A stretch of 64,000 nucleotides of DNA from Actinomadura craniellae (GTDB lineage: Bacteria > Actinomycetota > Actinomycetes > Streptosporangiales > Streptosporangiaceae): positions 62,001 to 126,000 of the forward strand of contig NZ_QLYX01000015.1 in the NCBI RefSeq assembly GCF_003289645.1. The letters run 5' to 3'. Below, piece by piece: positions 19,927-29,221 of this stretch. Position 1 is the stretch's first letter. The number at the start of each line of letters is the position of its first letter. The notes under the pieces were generated by a model. That model had not been told where the DNA came from. It did no database searches and saw only the letters and a list, made by a program, of their open reading frames with translations. The position numbers were made by a program, and so were the translations under genes.

Positions 19927-21885
19927 TCACTGCAGCTCGATGGGGTTCACCCCGGGCGGCTGGAACCCCAGCGTCTGCCCGTAGAAGGCGAGTTCGGCCT
20001 CTAGGCAGGCGATGGTGGTCTCTGCCCGGCGGAAGCCGTGCGACTCGCCGGTGAAGGCGATGTAGGCGTGCGGCACCCCCTTGTCCTTGAGCGCCGCCGC
20101 GAACTTCTCCGACTGCGCGGGCAGGACGATGGGGTCGTCGAGCCCCTGGAGCATCAGCACCGGGCACGCGGTGCGGTCGGCGTTGGTCAGCGGCGACCGC
20201 TCCTCGTAGGCCCGCTCGAAGCCCGGCATGGGGCCGATCAGCCCGAAGAGGTAGGTCGATTCGAAGTCGTGCGTCTCCTCGATGAAGGTCTTCAGGTCGC
20301 TGATCCCGAAGTAGGAGGTGGCGGCCTGGAACACCTCGGTGCGGGTGACGGCGGCCAGGGTGGTCCAGCCGCCGGCGCTGCCGCCGCGCACCGCGATCCG
20401 CTTGGGGTCGGCCAGCTTGCGGGCGATGAGCGCCTGGGCGGCTGCGACGGCGTCGTCGACGTCGACCACGCCCCACTGCCGGCGCAGCCGCTCGCGGTAG
20501 GCCCGGCCGTAACCGGTGGAACCGCCGTAGTTGACGTCGACGACCCCGATGCCGCGGCTGGTGAAGTAGGCCCGCTCCAGGCTCAGCACGCTGGAGACGC
20601 GGCTGGTGGGCCCGCCGTGCACGAAGACCACGTACGGCGGCAGTTCGCCCTCGGACCCCTCGGCCTCGGGGTTGGTCGGCGGGTAGACGTAGGCGTGCAC
20701 GGGCCGGCCGAACAGCCCCTCCAGCCGCTCCTCCTGCGGGACGGGCAGGTACGCCGGGTCGGGCAGTTCGGCGATCTCGGCGCGCAGTTCCTCGACCCGC
20801 AGGGCGGCGGTGTCGACGCGGACCACCGAGGCGGAGCGGGTGGGGGCGCCGGCGATGCCGACGACCGTCGAGCCGTCGGCCGACAGCGCCATCTGCCAGT
20901 CGGTGTAGGGGGACTCGATCTCGATCAGTTCGAGCGTCTCGGGGTCGATGATGCCCAGCCGCTGGTCGCCCTCCCCGTGCAGGACCGCCAGCCGCCCGTC
21001 CTCCAGCAGCGCGTACGGCGAGCCGCCGAGCTGCCAGAGCGGGCCGGCGAACTCCTCCTCGGCCGGGTAGAGGGCCTGCGGCGACTCGCCGTACAGGCCC
21101 ACCTGGTAGATGTTCCACCAGCCGGACCAGTCGGAGATCACGTACAGGGTGCGCTCGTCGCGCCAGAGCGGGGCCAGCGCCGACTCGGTCAGCCCGCCCT
21201 TGACCGTGCGCGGGGCGGAGGCTTTGCCGTCTTCCAGCACGGCGACCCGCAGTTCGGTGCCGTCCCAGGGCATCCGCGGGTGGCTCCACTGCACCCAGGC
21301 CAGGTGGTCGCCGCCCGGCGAGGGGGTGGGGGAGGCGTAGAAGCCGGCCCCACCGACGATCTCGCGGACGGCCGCGGCGTCCTCGGCGGCGGCGCCGTCG
21401 AGCGGGACGGCGACGATGGCCCGGCGGACGCCGTCAGCGGTGTGCCCCTCGCAGACGCACCAGATCTCGGACCCGTCGGGCGACGACACCAGGTCGGCGT
21501 AGCGCAACCCGGCCGGGATCGCCGGTTCGGGTGTCAGCGGCCGGGGGGCGGCGTCGCCCGGGTCGAGCCGGTACAGCCGCTGGTCCTCGTAGTTGGCGAA
21601 CACCAGGGCGGGCCCGGAGCCGGTGCCGATCGGCAGGTATGACCGCCCGCCGTACTCGTGCACCCGGGTGCGCGCATCCCATGGGGCCGGCAGCAGCTCG
21701 GTGTGCCGGTCGCCCGAAAGGTGGATGACCGTGGTGCGTCCGCCCTCCTCGGGCCGGGTCTCCTGCCACCACACGTCGCCGCCGCGCACGGTGGGGAAAC
21801 TGAGGCGCCGGCGGGCGCGGGCGACGTCCGCGGCGGAGAGGGGGGAGGGCCAGGAACCGTAGGGCTGGGTAACGCGAGCGGTCAT
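19927..21885 (-). CDS. S9-family prolyl oligopeptidase-like serine peptidase
   Basis: This 652-residue cytosolic enzyme has an N-terminal beta-propeller (about 40-400) and a C-terminal alpha/beta-hydrolase domain. The catalytic serine lies in RGGSAGGW (about 500), the aspartate in GLDDPIVLP (about 583) and the histidine in GESHGFR (about 615). It resembles dipeptidyl and acylaminoacyl peptidases that trim short peptides. I chose ATG at 21885, which starts MTARVTQPYGSW; an in-frame start at 21924 adds 13 poorly supported residues. A CTCGTA/TACGAG palindrome upstream may regulate it. Confidence 0.93.
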   Translation of the reverse strand: MTARVTQPYGSWPSPLSAADVARARRRLSFPTVRGGDVWWQETRPEEGGRTTVIHLSGDRHTELLPAPWDARTRVHEYGGRSYLPIGTGSGPALVFANYEDQRLYRLDPGDAAPRPLTPEPAIPAGLRYADLVSSPDGSEIWCVCEGHTADGVRRAIVAVPLDGAAAEDAAAVREIVGGAGFYASPTPSPGGDHLAWVQWSHPRMPWDGTELRVAVLEDGKASAPRTVKGGLTESALAPLWRDERTLYVISDWSGWWNIYQVGLYGESPQALYPAEEEFAGPLWQLGGSPYALLEDGRLAVLHGEGDQRLGIIDPETLELIEIESPYTDWQMALSADGSTVVGIAGAPTRSASVVRVDTAALRVEELRAEIAELPDPAYLPVPQEERLEGLFGRPVHAYVYPPTNPEAEGSEGELPPYVVFVHGGPTSRVSSVLSLERAYFTSRGIGVVDVNYGGSTGYGRAYRERLRRQWGVVDVDDAVAAAQALIARKLADPKRIAVRGGSAGGWTTLAAVTRTEVFQAATSYFGISDLKTFIEETHDFESTYLFGLIGPMPGFERAYEERSPLTNADRTACPVLMLQGLDDPIVLPAQSEKFAAALKDKGVPHAYIAFTGESHGFRRAETTIACLEAELAFYGQTLGFQPPGVNPIELQ

Positions 21886-21939
21886 ACCCGAATCGTCCCG
21901 CAAACGGGTGGTGATTGGGGGCATGACCCCATAGTTGAG

Positions 21940-21955
21940 CTCGTAAAGATACGAG
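21940..21955. promoter_or_regulatory. Palindrome upstream of the S9 peptidase gene
   Basis: CTCGTA-AAGA-TACGAG is a perfect 6-4-6 inverted repeat 55 bases before the peptidase start. It may be an operator or the tip of a leader hairpin. Confidence 0.4.
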
Positions 21956-21962
21956 GTGGATC

Positions 21963-21987
21963 GCCAAGGTGACGTGCCTCACTTGGC
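21963..21987 (-). terminator. Hairpin after the flavin monooxygenase gene
   Basis: GCCAAG pairs with CTTGGC, extended by TGA/TCA with one bulged base, 7 bases beyond the monooxygenase stop. It likely ends that transcript. Confidence 0.4.
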
Positions 21988-21994
21988 ATGCGGG

Positions 21995-23053
21995 TCAAGC
22001 CCCGAGCGCGGTCCGCGCGGCGAGCAGTTCCCGGATTTCCCGGACGGCCACGCGCCCGGCCCGGTTGGCGCCGACGGTGCTCGCAGACGGACCATAACCG
22101 ACCAGGTGGACGCGAGGATCCCGAACCGCCCGGGTCCCCAGCACCTGGATCCCGCCGCCCGGTTCGCGCAGCCGCAGCGGCGCCAGATGCTCGATCACGG
22201 GGCGGAACCCGGTCGCCCACAGGATCGTGTCGGCGGCGAACTCGGTGCCGTCGTCCCAGGCCACCCCGCCGGGGACGATCCGGTCGAACATGGGCCGCCG
22301 ATCGAGGACGCCGGCGGCCATCGCCGCCCGCACCTGCGGGGTGCGGGCCAGCCCGGTGGCGCTCACCACACTGCCGGGCGGCAGCCCGGCGCGGACCCGC
22401 CGCTCGACCCGGGCCACCGCCTCCCGGGCCCGGTCGGCGTCGTAGACACCGTCGTTCCAGACCGGTGGCCGGCGGGTCGTCCAGACGGTCCCGGCCGCGA
22501 CCGGGGCGATCTCCAGCAGCGCCTGCACGGCGGACGTGCCGCCGCCCACCACCACGACCCGGCGGCCCGCGAAGTCCGCGGGCCCCCGATAGTCGGCGGT
22601 GTGCGATTGCCGGCCGCGGAAGGTGCCGGCACCCGGGTAGTAGGGCCGGAACGGCCGGTGCCAGGTGCCGGTGGCGTTGATCAGCGCCCGGGTCGACCAC
22701 CGGACCGCCGGGGCCTCCACCAGCAGCCGGCCGTCCGGGCCCGGCCGCACGGCCGTGACCCGGACGGGACGCCGCACCCGCAGGTCGTGGGCGCGCTCGT
22801 AGTCGGCGAAGTAGCCGGAGACGACCTCGGCGGCGGGGCGGTGCTCGTCGGCCTCACCCAGCGGCGTCCCGGGCAGGTCGTGGATCCGGTGCGCTGTACC
22901 CAGGGTGAGGGTCGGCCAGCGGTACTGCCAGGCCCCGCCCGGGCCGGGGGAGCGGTCGAGCATCACGAAGGACAGCCCGGCCCGGCGCAGGAAGTACCCG
23001 GCCGACAGACCCGCCTGCCCGGCCCCGATCACCACCACGTCGACATCGTCCAC
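21995..23053 (-). CDS. Flavin-containing monooxygenase (CzcO/YUCCA-like)
   Basis: This 352-residue oxidoreductase has an FAD-binding GAGQAG (10-15), an NADPH-binding GGGTSA (near 175) and, between them, F-R-G-R-Q-S-H-T-A-D-Y, which fits the FMO fingerprint FxGxxxHxxxY. Such enzymes oxygenate nucleophilic N or S groups or ketones with NADPH and O2. The ATGF-like stretch WATGFRP is present near 290. The start is GTG at 23053. It stands alone between the glu importer and the peptidase, and its substrate is unknown. Confidence 0.9.
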   Translation of the reverse strand: MDDVDVVVIGAGQAGLSAGYFLRRAGLSFVMLDRSPGPGGAWQYRWPTLTLGTAHRIHDLPGTPLGEADEHRPAAEVVSGYFADYERAHDLRVRRPVRVTAVRPGPDGRLLVEAPAVRWSTRALINATGTWHRPFRPYYPGAGTFRGRQSHTADYRGPADFAGRRVVVVGGGTSAVQALLEIAPVAAGTVWTTRRPPVWNDGVYDADRAREAVARVERRVRAGLPPGSVVSATGLARTPQVRAAMAAGVLDRRPMFDRIVPGGVAWDDGTEFAADTILWATGFRPVIEHLAPLRLREPGGGIQVLGTRAVRDPRVHLVGYGPSASTVGANRAGRVAVREIRELLAARTALGA

Positions 23054-23162
23054 GGGGGCGGAAACCCCGGCGGGCCACCGGGGATTCCCGTCCCTCTTCG
23101 CCTCGTTCGGTCGCTGCGCGGACCGCTCGTCCCTCGCGGGCCGCTCCGCTCCCTCCCTCGGC

Positions 23163-24131
23163 TCAGACGGGGCCGAGGCCGGCGGCGGGCGGGGCGCCCT
23201 CGGCCGTGAGGGTGCGCGCGGCGGACTTGGTGCTGCGCCGGCTGCGCTGCTCCAGCCAGGTCGCCAGGCGGCTCAGCGCCAGGTTGATCGCGATGTAGAT
23301 GACCGCGACCACGATGGCGGCCTGGATGAGGTTGTTGTGGAAGTTGGGCGGCACCTGCTTGAACCCGGCGTGCAGCAGGTCCTGGTAGGCGATGACGAAG
23401 CCCAGGGCGGTGTCCTTGAGCAGGACGACCATCTGGCTGACGATCGCGGGCATCATCGCGGTGATCGCCTGGGGCAGCAGGATCAGCCGCATCACCCCGT
23501 TCTTGCGCAGCCCGACCGCGTAGGCGGCCTCGGACTGGCCGCGGGGCACCGACAGCACGCCGGCCCGGATGACCTCGGCCAGCACCGAGCCGTTGTACAT
23601 GGTCAGGCCGAACACCAGGGCGGCGAAGGCCGGGACCGTGACGGTGCCGTAGTTGATCTCCACCCCGAACAGGAACAGGAAGTTCTCCACCGCCATCCGC
23701 TGGAAGGTGCCCAGCGGGCCGGTGGCGATGATCGGGCTGACCGCCGGGGGGACGAAGAACGCCAGGAAGATGAGGATCAGCAGGGGGATGGCGCGGAAGA
23801 ACTCCACCACCGCCCCGGCGGGCACCCTGATCCACCAGTGGTCGGAGAGCCGGCCGAGACCGAAGACCGCGCCGAACAGCAGGGCCAGCACCGAGCCCAC
23901 CAGCGCGGCCCGCAGCGTGTTCCACAGCCCGGGCAGGATCAGGTTCGTCCAGACGTCGCCCTCGATGAAGGGGCTCCACAGCCGGCCCTGGAACTGCTCC
24001 TCCTCGTTGAGCTTCCAGATGACCAGTGCGGCGATGCCGAGCAGGACGGCCACCGACACCGCGGTCAGGATCGCGTTGCGCCGCCGGGCCCGCGGGCCGG
24101 GGGCGTCGAAGAGGACGTTCGCCTCGCTCAT
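23163..24131 (-). CDS. gluD: Glutamate ABC transporter permease GluD-like
   Basis: This 322-residue membrane protein of the polar amino acid permease family has a long first helix (about 18-38), further helices and the EAA-type loop GQSEAAYAVGLRKNGVMRLI (near 203). It corresponds to GluD of Corynebacterium glutamicum and Streptomyces. The start ATG overlaps the gluC stop as ATGA. A charged tail (RSRRSTKSAARTL) extends beyond the last helix. It forms the channel with GluC and is the last gene of gluABCD. Confidence 0.92.
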   Translation of the reverse strand: MSEANVLFDAPGPRARRRNAILTAVSVAVLLGIAALVIWKLNEEEQFQGRLWSPFIEGDVWTNLILPGLWNTLRAALVGSVLALLFGAVFGLGRLSDHWWIRVPAGAVVEFFRAIPLLILIFLAFFVPPAVSPIIATGPLGTFQRMAVENFLFLFGVEINYGTVTVPAFAALVFGLTMYNGSVLAEVIRAGVLSVPRGQSEAAYAVGLRKNGVMRLILLPQAITAMMPAIVSQMVVLLKDTALGFVIAYQDLLHAGFKQVPPNFHNNLIQAAIVVAVIYIAINLALSRLATWLEQRSRRSTKSAARTLTAEGAPPAAGLGPV

Positions 24132-24811
24132 CGGGCCACCGCCATTCGCTTGGCCAGCCAGCCGAAGAAGAAGCCGGTGGGCAGGGTCAGCACCATGAAG
24201 CCCAGCGCGAAGCCGAGGAAGATGGGGATCGAGGCGCCGTAGTCGTCGAACATCTCCTTCATGAACGCCGCCGCCTCGGCGTAACTGGCGACGATCACCA
24301 CGGTGGTGTTCTTGATCATGGCGATGAGGACGCTGCCGAGCGGCGCGATCACGGTCCGGAACGCCTGCGGAAGAATGATCATCCGGAGCGACTGGGTGAA
24401 CGTCAGCCCGATCGACCGGGCGGCCTCCGCCTGGCCCAGCGGCACCGTGTTGATGCCCGAGCGCAGCGCCTCGCAGACGAAGGTGCTGGTGTAGGCCGAG
24501 AGGCCGAACACCCCGAACCAGTAGTAGTTGGTGCGGGGGTCGTCGGAGACGAGGATGCCCAGGGTGTCGCTCACGCAGAGGCTGGACAGCAGCAGCACCA
24601 GCGTGAGCGGGGTGTTCCGCATCACGTTGACGTAGAAGGTGCCGGTGGCGCGCAGCACGGGGGTCGGCGAGACCCGCATCGCCACCAGGATGGTGCCGAG
24701 GATCAGCGACAGCACCGCCGACACGACGGCGAGTCGCACCGTGGCCTCGAAACCTTCGAGGATCTTCTCGTGATGATCGAAGACCGGGCTGAAGTCGAAC
24801 AGTTGATCCAT
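24128..24811 (-). CDS. gluC: Glutamate ABC transporter permease GluC-like
   Basis: This 227-residue polar amino acid permease has five predicted helices and the EAA loop GQAEAARSIGLTFTQSLRMI (near 126). It pairs with GluD. GGAG lies shortly before the ATG at 24811. A strong hairpin separates it from the binding-protein gene upstream, which probably lowers permease mRNA relative to GluB. Confidence 0.92.
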   Translation of the reverse strand: MDQLFDFSPVFDHHEKILEGFEATVRLAVVSAVLSLILGTILVAMRVSPTPVLRATGTFYVNVMRNTPLTLVLLLSSLCVSDTLGILVSDDPRTNYYWFGVFGLSAYTSTFVCEALRSGINTVPLGQAEAARSIGLTFTQSLRMIILPQAFRTVIAPLGSVLIAMIKNTTVVIVASYAEAAAFMKEMFDDYGASIPIFLGFALGFMVLTLPTGFFFGWLAKRMAVAR

Positions 24812-24830
24812 GACACTCCACGGTGTCCTG

Positions 24831-24869
24831 GCCGCGCCGGCGCCCCCCGGTGGAGGACGCCGGCGCGGC
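24831..24869 (-). terminator. Hairpin between gluB and gluC (partial terminator or RNA stabiliser)
   Basis: GCCGCGCCGGCG (24831-24842) and CGCCGGCGCGGC (24858-24869) make a perfect 12-base-pair stem with a 15-base loop in the short space between the binding-protein and permease genes of one operon. Comparable hairpins after malE-type genes keep the binding protein in excess. Confidence 0.7.
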
Positions 24870-24885
24870 GAGAGTCAGCGGCAGA

Positions 24886-25758
24886 TCAGGTGCAGCCCAC
24901 GAACTGCGGGACGGTGGTGGCCAGCTTCAGGCCGGTGCCGGCGAAGTGCTTCTCCAGCAGCGTCTTGGCGGTGCCGTCGCTGTACATCTTGGTCACGGCC
25001 TTGTTGACGGCCTCGCAGGTCTCCTTGTCGCCCTTCTTGATGCCGACGCCGTAGAGCTCGTCGGTGAAGGGGTCGTTGATGACCTTGAAGGCGCCCTTCT
25101 GCTGGTTGGCGAAGCCCGCCAGGATCAGGTCGTCGGTGGTGACCGCGTCCAGCGCGCCGCTCTTGAGCTTGGCGACGCACTCGGAGTAGCTGGAGGCGTC
25201 CACGGTCTTGGCCGGGATGTTCAGCTTGCCGTCCGGCGGGCCCTCGGTGACGCGCTTGTAGGAGTTGGAGCCCGCGGCCTTGCAGAGCTTCTTGTCCTTG
25301 AGGTCGGTGGCCTTCTTGATGACGTCGTCGTCGACGCGGACCATCGTGTCCTGGTGCGCGACGTAGTAGGGGCCGGCGAAGGTCACCTTGGGCTTGCGCG
25401 CCTCGGTGATCGAGTAGGTGGCGACGACCAGGTCGACCTGGCCGGCCTGGAGGAAGGGCTCGCGGTTCTCCGACCGCGCCTCCTTCCACTCGATGCCGCT
25501 CTCGGGGACGCCCAGCTCCTTGGCGATGTACCGGGCCACGTCGGTGTCGAAGCCCTCGTAGGTGCCGTCGGGCTTCTTCAGGCCCAGCGCGGGCTGGTCG
25601 AACTTGATCCCGATGACGATCTTCTTGGTGTCCTTGGCCTTCTGCGCGACGCTCTTGGGGGCGTCGCCGCCGGTGACCTCGGAGTCGCTGCCGCAGGCGG
25701 TGAGTCCCAGGGCCAGCGCCACCGCGGCGGCCGCCGCCGCGATCTGCCGTACTCGCAT
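24886..25758 (-). CDS. gluB: Glutamate-binding lipoprotein GluB-like
   Basis: This 290-residue family-3 solute-binding protein has a lipoprotein signal peptide MRVRQIAAAAAAVALALGL followed by TAC, the lipobox with lipidated Cys at residue 22. The mature part shows the family pattern FDTDVARYIAKELG and DLVVATYSITEARK. The ATG at 25758 has AGAGG 11 bases upstream; GTG at 25770 would add MQKS. It delivers glutamate or a related acidic amino acid to GluCD. Confidence 0.92.
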   Translation of the reverse strand: MRVRQIAAAAAAVALALGLTACGSDSEVTGGDAPKSVAQKAKDTKKIVIGIKFDQPALGLKKPDGTYEGFDTDVARYIAKELGVPESGIEWKEARSENREPFLQAGQVDLVVATYSITEARKPKVTFAGPYYVAHQDTMVRVDDDVIKKATDLKDKKLCKAAGSNSYKRVTEGPPDGKLNIPAKTVDASSYSECVAKLKSGALDAVTTDDLILAGFANQQKGAFKVINDPFTDELYGVGIKKGDKETCEAVNKAVTKMYSDGTAKTLLEKHFAGTGLKLATTVPQFVGCT

Positions 25759-25798
25759 GCTTTTCTGCACCTCTACTTTTCTGCCGGAGCCCCTCGGC

Positions 25799-26575
25799 TC
25801 AGTGCGTGAGGATCTTGGATAGGAAGTCTTTGGCGCGGTCGGTCTGCGCGTTGGTGAAGAATTCGTCCGGGGTGTTGACCTCGACGATCTGGCCGTCGGC
25901 CATGAAGACGACCTTCTGCGCGGCGCGGCGGGCGAACCCCATCTCGTGGGTGACGACGATCATGGTCATCCCCTCGCCGGCGAGGCCGGTCATGACGTCC
26001 AGCACCTCCTTGACCATCTCGGGGTCGAGGGCCGAGGTGGGCTCGTCGAACAGCATCACCTTCGGGTGCATGGCCAGCGCCCGGGCGATCGCGGCCCGCT
26101 GCTGCTGGCCGCCGGAGAGCTGGGCGGGGTACTTGCTCGCCTGGTTGGCGATGCCGACCCGGTCGAGGAGCGCCATCGCTTCTTCCTCGGCCTTGGCCTT
26201 GGGCACCTTGCGCACCTTGATCGGGCCGAGCGTGACGTTCTGCAGGATCGTCTTGTGCGCGAAGAGGTTGAAGGACTGGAAGACCATGCCGACGTCGGCG
26301 CGCAGCCGGGCCAGTGCCTTGCCCTCGGCCGGCAGCGGGGTCCCGTCGACCAGGATGGTGCCCCCGTCGATCGGCTCCAGCCGGTTGATCGACCGGCACA
26401 GGGTGGACTTCCCCCCGCCGGAGGGGCCGATGACGACGACGACCTCGCCCCGGTCGACGGTCAGGTCGATGTCCTTGAGCACGTGCAGGTCGCCGAAGTG
26501 CTTGTTGACCTTCTCGAGCACGACGAGGGGGCCGCCGGAGCCTGTCTCGTCGGCCTCGTTGCCGCTCTCCTTCAT
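25799..26575 (-). CDS. gluA: Glutamate ABC transporter ATPase GluA-like
   Basis: This 258-residue ATPase carries Walker [10 protein letters not shown] (near 50-58), Q-loop FQSFNLF (near 98-104), signature LSGGQQQR (near 153-160), Walker B VMLFDEP and the switch histidine in VVTHEMGF. The family energises polar amino acid import. It is the first gene of the gluABCD operon and is divergent from miaB. The first 15 residues ([15 protein letters not shown]) are acidic and lie before the conserved domain, so the start may be slightly further downstream. Confidence 0.95.
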   Translation of the reverse strand: MKESGNEADETGSGGPLVVLEKVNKHFGDLHVLKDIDLTVDRGEVVVVIGPSGGGKSTLCRSINRLEPIDGGTILVDGTPLPAEGKALARLRADVGMVFQSFNLFAHKTILQNVTLGPIKVRKVPKAKAEEEAMALLDRVGIANQASKYPAQLSGGQQQRAAIARALAMHPKVMLFDEPTSALDPEMVKEVLDVMTGLAGEGMTMIVVTHEMGFARRAAQKVVFMADGQIVEVNTPDEFFTNAQTDRAKDFLSKILTH

Positions 26576-26721
26576 GCTCGGGGACTTTACGTCATGCCCG
26601 CTTTACCCTCGCTTACTGTGCGGTACCGATCGGATCACGGATCTGTTCATCGCCGGGCCGACCAGGGGCGATAGGTGATTCGCCCGAGCGGGGGCGGGAA
26701 ACGCGTACCCTGGGTGGGGTC

Positions 26722-28212
26722 ATGAGCGCGTCCACTGTTTCCCCTGCCGCGGGCCGTACGTACGAGATCCGCACCTACGGCTGCCAGATGAACGTCCACG
26801 ACTCCGAGCGGCTGGCCGGCCTGCTGGAGTCCGCCGGGTACGCCCGGGCCGAGGGCGCCGAGCCCGATGTGGTGGTCTTCAACACCTGCGCGGTGCGCGA
26901 GAACGCCGACAACCGGCTGTACGGCAACCTGGGCCACCTGCGGCCGGTCAAGGACCGGCACCCGGGCATGCAGATCGCCGTCGGCGGCTGCCTGGCGCAG
27001 AAGGACCGCGAGACGATCGTGCGCCGGGCGCCCTGGGTGGACGTGGTCTTCGGCACCCACAACATCGGGTCGCTGCCGGTGCTGCTGGAGCGCGCCCGGA
27101 TCCAGGACGAGGCCCAGGTCGAGATCGAAGAGGCGCTGGAGACGTTCCCCTCCACGCTGCCCACCCGCCGCGAGTCGCCGTACGCCGCCTGGGTGTCGAT
27201 TTCGGTCGGGTGCAACAACACCTGCACCTTCTGCATCGTCCCGGCGCTGCGCGGCCGGGAGCGCGACCGGCGCCCCGGAGAGGTGCTGGCCGAAATCCAG
27301 GCCCTGGTCGCCGAGGGCGTGCTCGAAGTGACGCTGCTGGGCCAGAACGTCAACGCCTACGGGGTCGAGTTCGGCGACCGGGCGGCGTTCGCGAAGCTGC
27401 TGCGCGCCTGCGGCGAGATCGACGGGCTGGAGCGGGTCAGGTTCACCTCCCCGCATCCCCGCGACTTCACCGACGACGTGATCGCCGCGATGGCCGAGAC
27501 GCCCAACGTCATGCCGTCGCTGCACATGCCGCTGCAGTCGGGTTCCGACGCGGTGCTCAAGGCGATGCGCCGGTCCTACCGGCAGGAGCGCTACCTCGGC
27601 ATCATCGAGAAGGTCCGGGCGGCCATCCCGGACGCGGCCATCACCACCGACATCATCGTGGGTTTCCCGGGCGAGACCGAGGACGACTTCCGGCAGACCC
27701 TGCACACGGTGCGCGAGGCCCGCTTCTCCGGGGCCTTCACCTTCCAGTACTCCAAGCGCCCCGGCACCCCGGCCGCCGACATGGACGGCCAGGTCCCCAA
27801 GGAGGTCGTGCAGGAACGGTACGAGCGGCTCGTCGCCCTCCAGGAGGAGATCTCCTGGGCGGAGAACCGGCGGCAGCTCGGCCGGTCGCTGGAGGTGCTG
27901 GTCGCCGAGGGCGAGGGCCGCAAGGACGGCGCCACCGACCGGCTCTCCGGCCGGGCCCCCGACAACCGCCTGGTGCACTTCCGCCGGCCCGACGTGCCGG
28001 TGCGCCCGGGCGACATGGTGACGGTCGAGGTCACCTACGCGGCCCCGCACCACCTGGTCGCCGACGCACCGGCCGGGCGGGTGCGCCCCACCCGGGCCGG
28101 CGACGCCTGGGCGGCCCGGCAGGCCGCGCCCGCCGCCTCGGGCGTTTCCCTGGGCATGCCCACCGTCGGCCGCCCGGCCCCCGCCCCCGCCCCGGCCTGC
28201 GGCACCCGGTGA
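26722..28212 (+). CDS. miaB: tRNA-2-methylthio-N6-dimethylallyladenosine synthase MiaB
   Basis: This 496-residue radical-SAM methylthiotransferase adds a methylthio group at A37 of tRNAs reading UNN codons, following MiaA. The auxiliary cluster cysteines are C21, C56 and C90, and the radical-SAM cluster cysteines are C164, C168 and C171 (CNNTCTFC). A TRAM domain occupies about 375-450 and a Pro/Ala-rich tail of 45 residues follows. TACCCT about 14 bases before the ATG suggests a short leader. miaA lies 1 kb downstream. Confidence 0.97.
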   Translation: MSASTVSPAAGRTYEIRTYGCQMNVHDSERLAGLLESAGYARAEGAEPDVVVFNTCAVRENADNRLYGNLGHLRPVKDRHPGMQIAVGGCLAQKDRETIVRRAPWVDVVFGTHNIGSLPVLLERARIQDEAQVEIEEALETFPSTLPTRRESPYAAWVSISVGCNNTCTFCIVPALRGRERDRRPGEVLAEIQALVAEGVLEVTLLGQNVNAYGVEFGDRAAFAKLLRACGEIDGLERVRFTSPHPRDFTDDVIAAMAETPNVMPSLHMPLQSGSDAVLKAMRRSYRQERYLGIIEKVRAAIPDAAITTDIIVGFPGETEDDFRQTLHTVREARFSGAFTFQYSKRPGTPAADMDGQVPKEVVQERYERLVALQEEISWAENRRQLGRSLEVLVAEGEGRKDGATDRLSGRAPDNRLVHFRRPDVPVRPGDMVTVEVTYAAPHHLVADAPAGRVRPTRAGDAWAARQAAPAASGVSLGMPTVGRPAPAPAPACGTR

Positions 28213-28237
28213 TCGAACCGGGTGACAGGATGGGCGG

Positions 28238-28915
28238 ATGCTGATCGCGGCGGCCGTGTGCCCGCACCCGCCCCTGCTGGTGCCCGAGGTGGCCGCACAG
28301 GCGGCGGCCGAGCTGGACGGGCTGCGCGCCGCCTGCGCCGAGGCCGTGCGCCGGCTGGTCGCCGCCGGCCCCGAGCTGATCGTGGTGGTGGGCGCCGACG
28401 AGCTGACCCGGGAGCACCCGCCCGGTGCGGCGGGCGGGTTCCACCCCTACGGGCTGGACCTGACCGTCGGAACGGGCCCGCCGGTGCTCCCGCTGTCGCT
28501 GACCGTGGGGCGCTGGCTGCTGGGGTCCCGGCCCGCGGCGTTCCACGGGGTGGCGGCGGATGCGCCCACGTCCGGGTGCCTGCGGCTGGGCGCGGAACTG
28601 GCCGCCCGTGGCCGGGTGGCGATGCTGGCTATGGGGGACGGGACGGCCTGCCGGTCGCGGCAGGCGCCGGGCTACCTGGATGAGCGCGCCGAGCCGTACG
28701 ACGCGGCGGTGGCGCGAGCCCTCGGGACGGCCGACGCCGCCGCGCTGGCCGCGCTGGATCCCGGGCTCTCCCGGGACCTGTCGGCGGCCGGGCGGGCGGC
28801 GTGGCAGGTCCTCGCCGGCGCGGCCGGCGAGGGGGCGTTCGCGGCCGAAGTGCTCGCCGACGAGGCCCCCTACGGGGTGGGCTACTTCGTGGCGAGCTGG
28901 AGCCACCGGCCCTAG
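28238..28915 (+). CDS. Class III extradiol dioxygenase (LigB-like) domain protein, function unknown
   Basis: This 225-residue protein starts MLIAAAVCPHPPLLVPEV and has the fold of the LigB/MEMO superfamily, with a likely metal-binding histidine at residue 10. Enzymes of this superfamily cleave aromatic rings using Fe(II), but this actinobacterial branch, usually encoded between miaB and miaA, has no assigned substrate. It follows miaB after 25 bases and is probably co-transcribed. The rest of the metal set is not obvious (for example few later histidines), so activity is uncertain. Confidence 0.8.
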   Translation: MLIAAAVCPHPPLLVPEVAAQAAAELDGLRAACAEAVRRLVAAGPELIVVVGADELTREHPPGAAGGFHPYGLDLTVGTGPPVLPLSLTVGRWLLGSRPAAFHGVAADAPTSGCLRLGAELAARGRVAMLAMGDGTACRSRQAPGYLDERAEPYDAAVARALGTADAAALAALDPGLSRDLSAAGRAAWQVLAGAAGEGAFAAEVLADEAPYGVGYFVASWSHRP

Positions 28916-28918
28916 CGG

Positions 28919-29125
28919 TTACCGGGAACCGCGGCCTTCGCGGCGGGCCTGGTCCCGCTCCAGGTCGTCCAGCGACTTGCCGGCCCGCTGCTGGGCCTTG
29001 TCGACGTGCGAGGCGTACTTGCCGCCGGTCTTCTTGTCGATCATGTCTCCGGCCTTCTCGATGCCCTGGCGGGCCTTGCCGGAGTGCTGGCCCAGCAGCT
29101 TCTTCATCTTGTCGGCGAACGACAT
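28919..29125 (-). CDS. MT0933/Rv0909-type antitoxin-like small protein
   Basis: This 68-residue, highly charged helical protein begins MSFADKMKKLLGQHSGKARQ and contains KAGDMIDKKTGGKYASHVDK, the pattern of the MT0933 antitoxin family. No toxin gene adjoins it: the neighbours are a LigB-like gene (convergent, 3 bases away) and miaA (divergent). In actinomycetes single genes of this kind at miaA are common, so an antitoxin role here is doubtful; a general stress or nucleic-acid binding role is possible. Confidence 0.8.
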   Translation of the reverse strand: MSFADKMKKLLGQHSGKARQGIEKAGDMIDKKTGGKYASHVDKAQQRAGKSLDDLERDQARREGRGSR

Positions 29126-29145
29126 GTCCTACCCCCGATCAGGTC

Positions 29146-29188
29146 GTCCGGTGGGGCGCTCCGGCGGGAGCGCCGCCCGTCACCGGAC
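29146..29188. promoter_or_regulatory. Two-tier hairpin in the divergent promoter region before miaA
   Basis: GTCCGGTG (29146-29153) pairs with CACCGGAC (29181-29188), and inside it GGCGCTCC (29155-29162) pairs with GGAGCGCC (29167-29174). The 43-base structure fills most of the gap between the divergent antitoxin-like and miaA genes, and may act as an operator or limit transcription. Confidence 0.5.
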
Positions 29189-29221
29189 CCCTCTACCCGT
29201 TCTGGTTGCGACAATGGGTGC

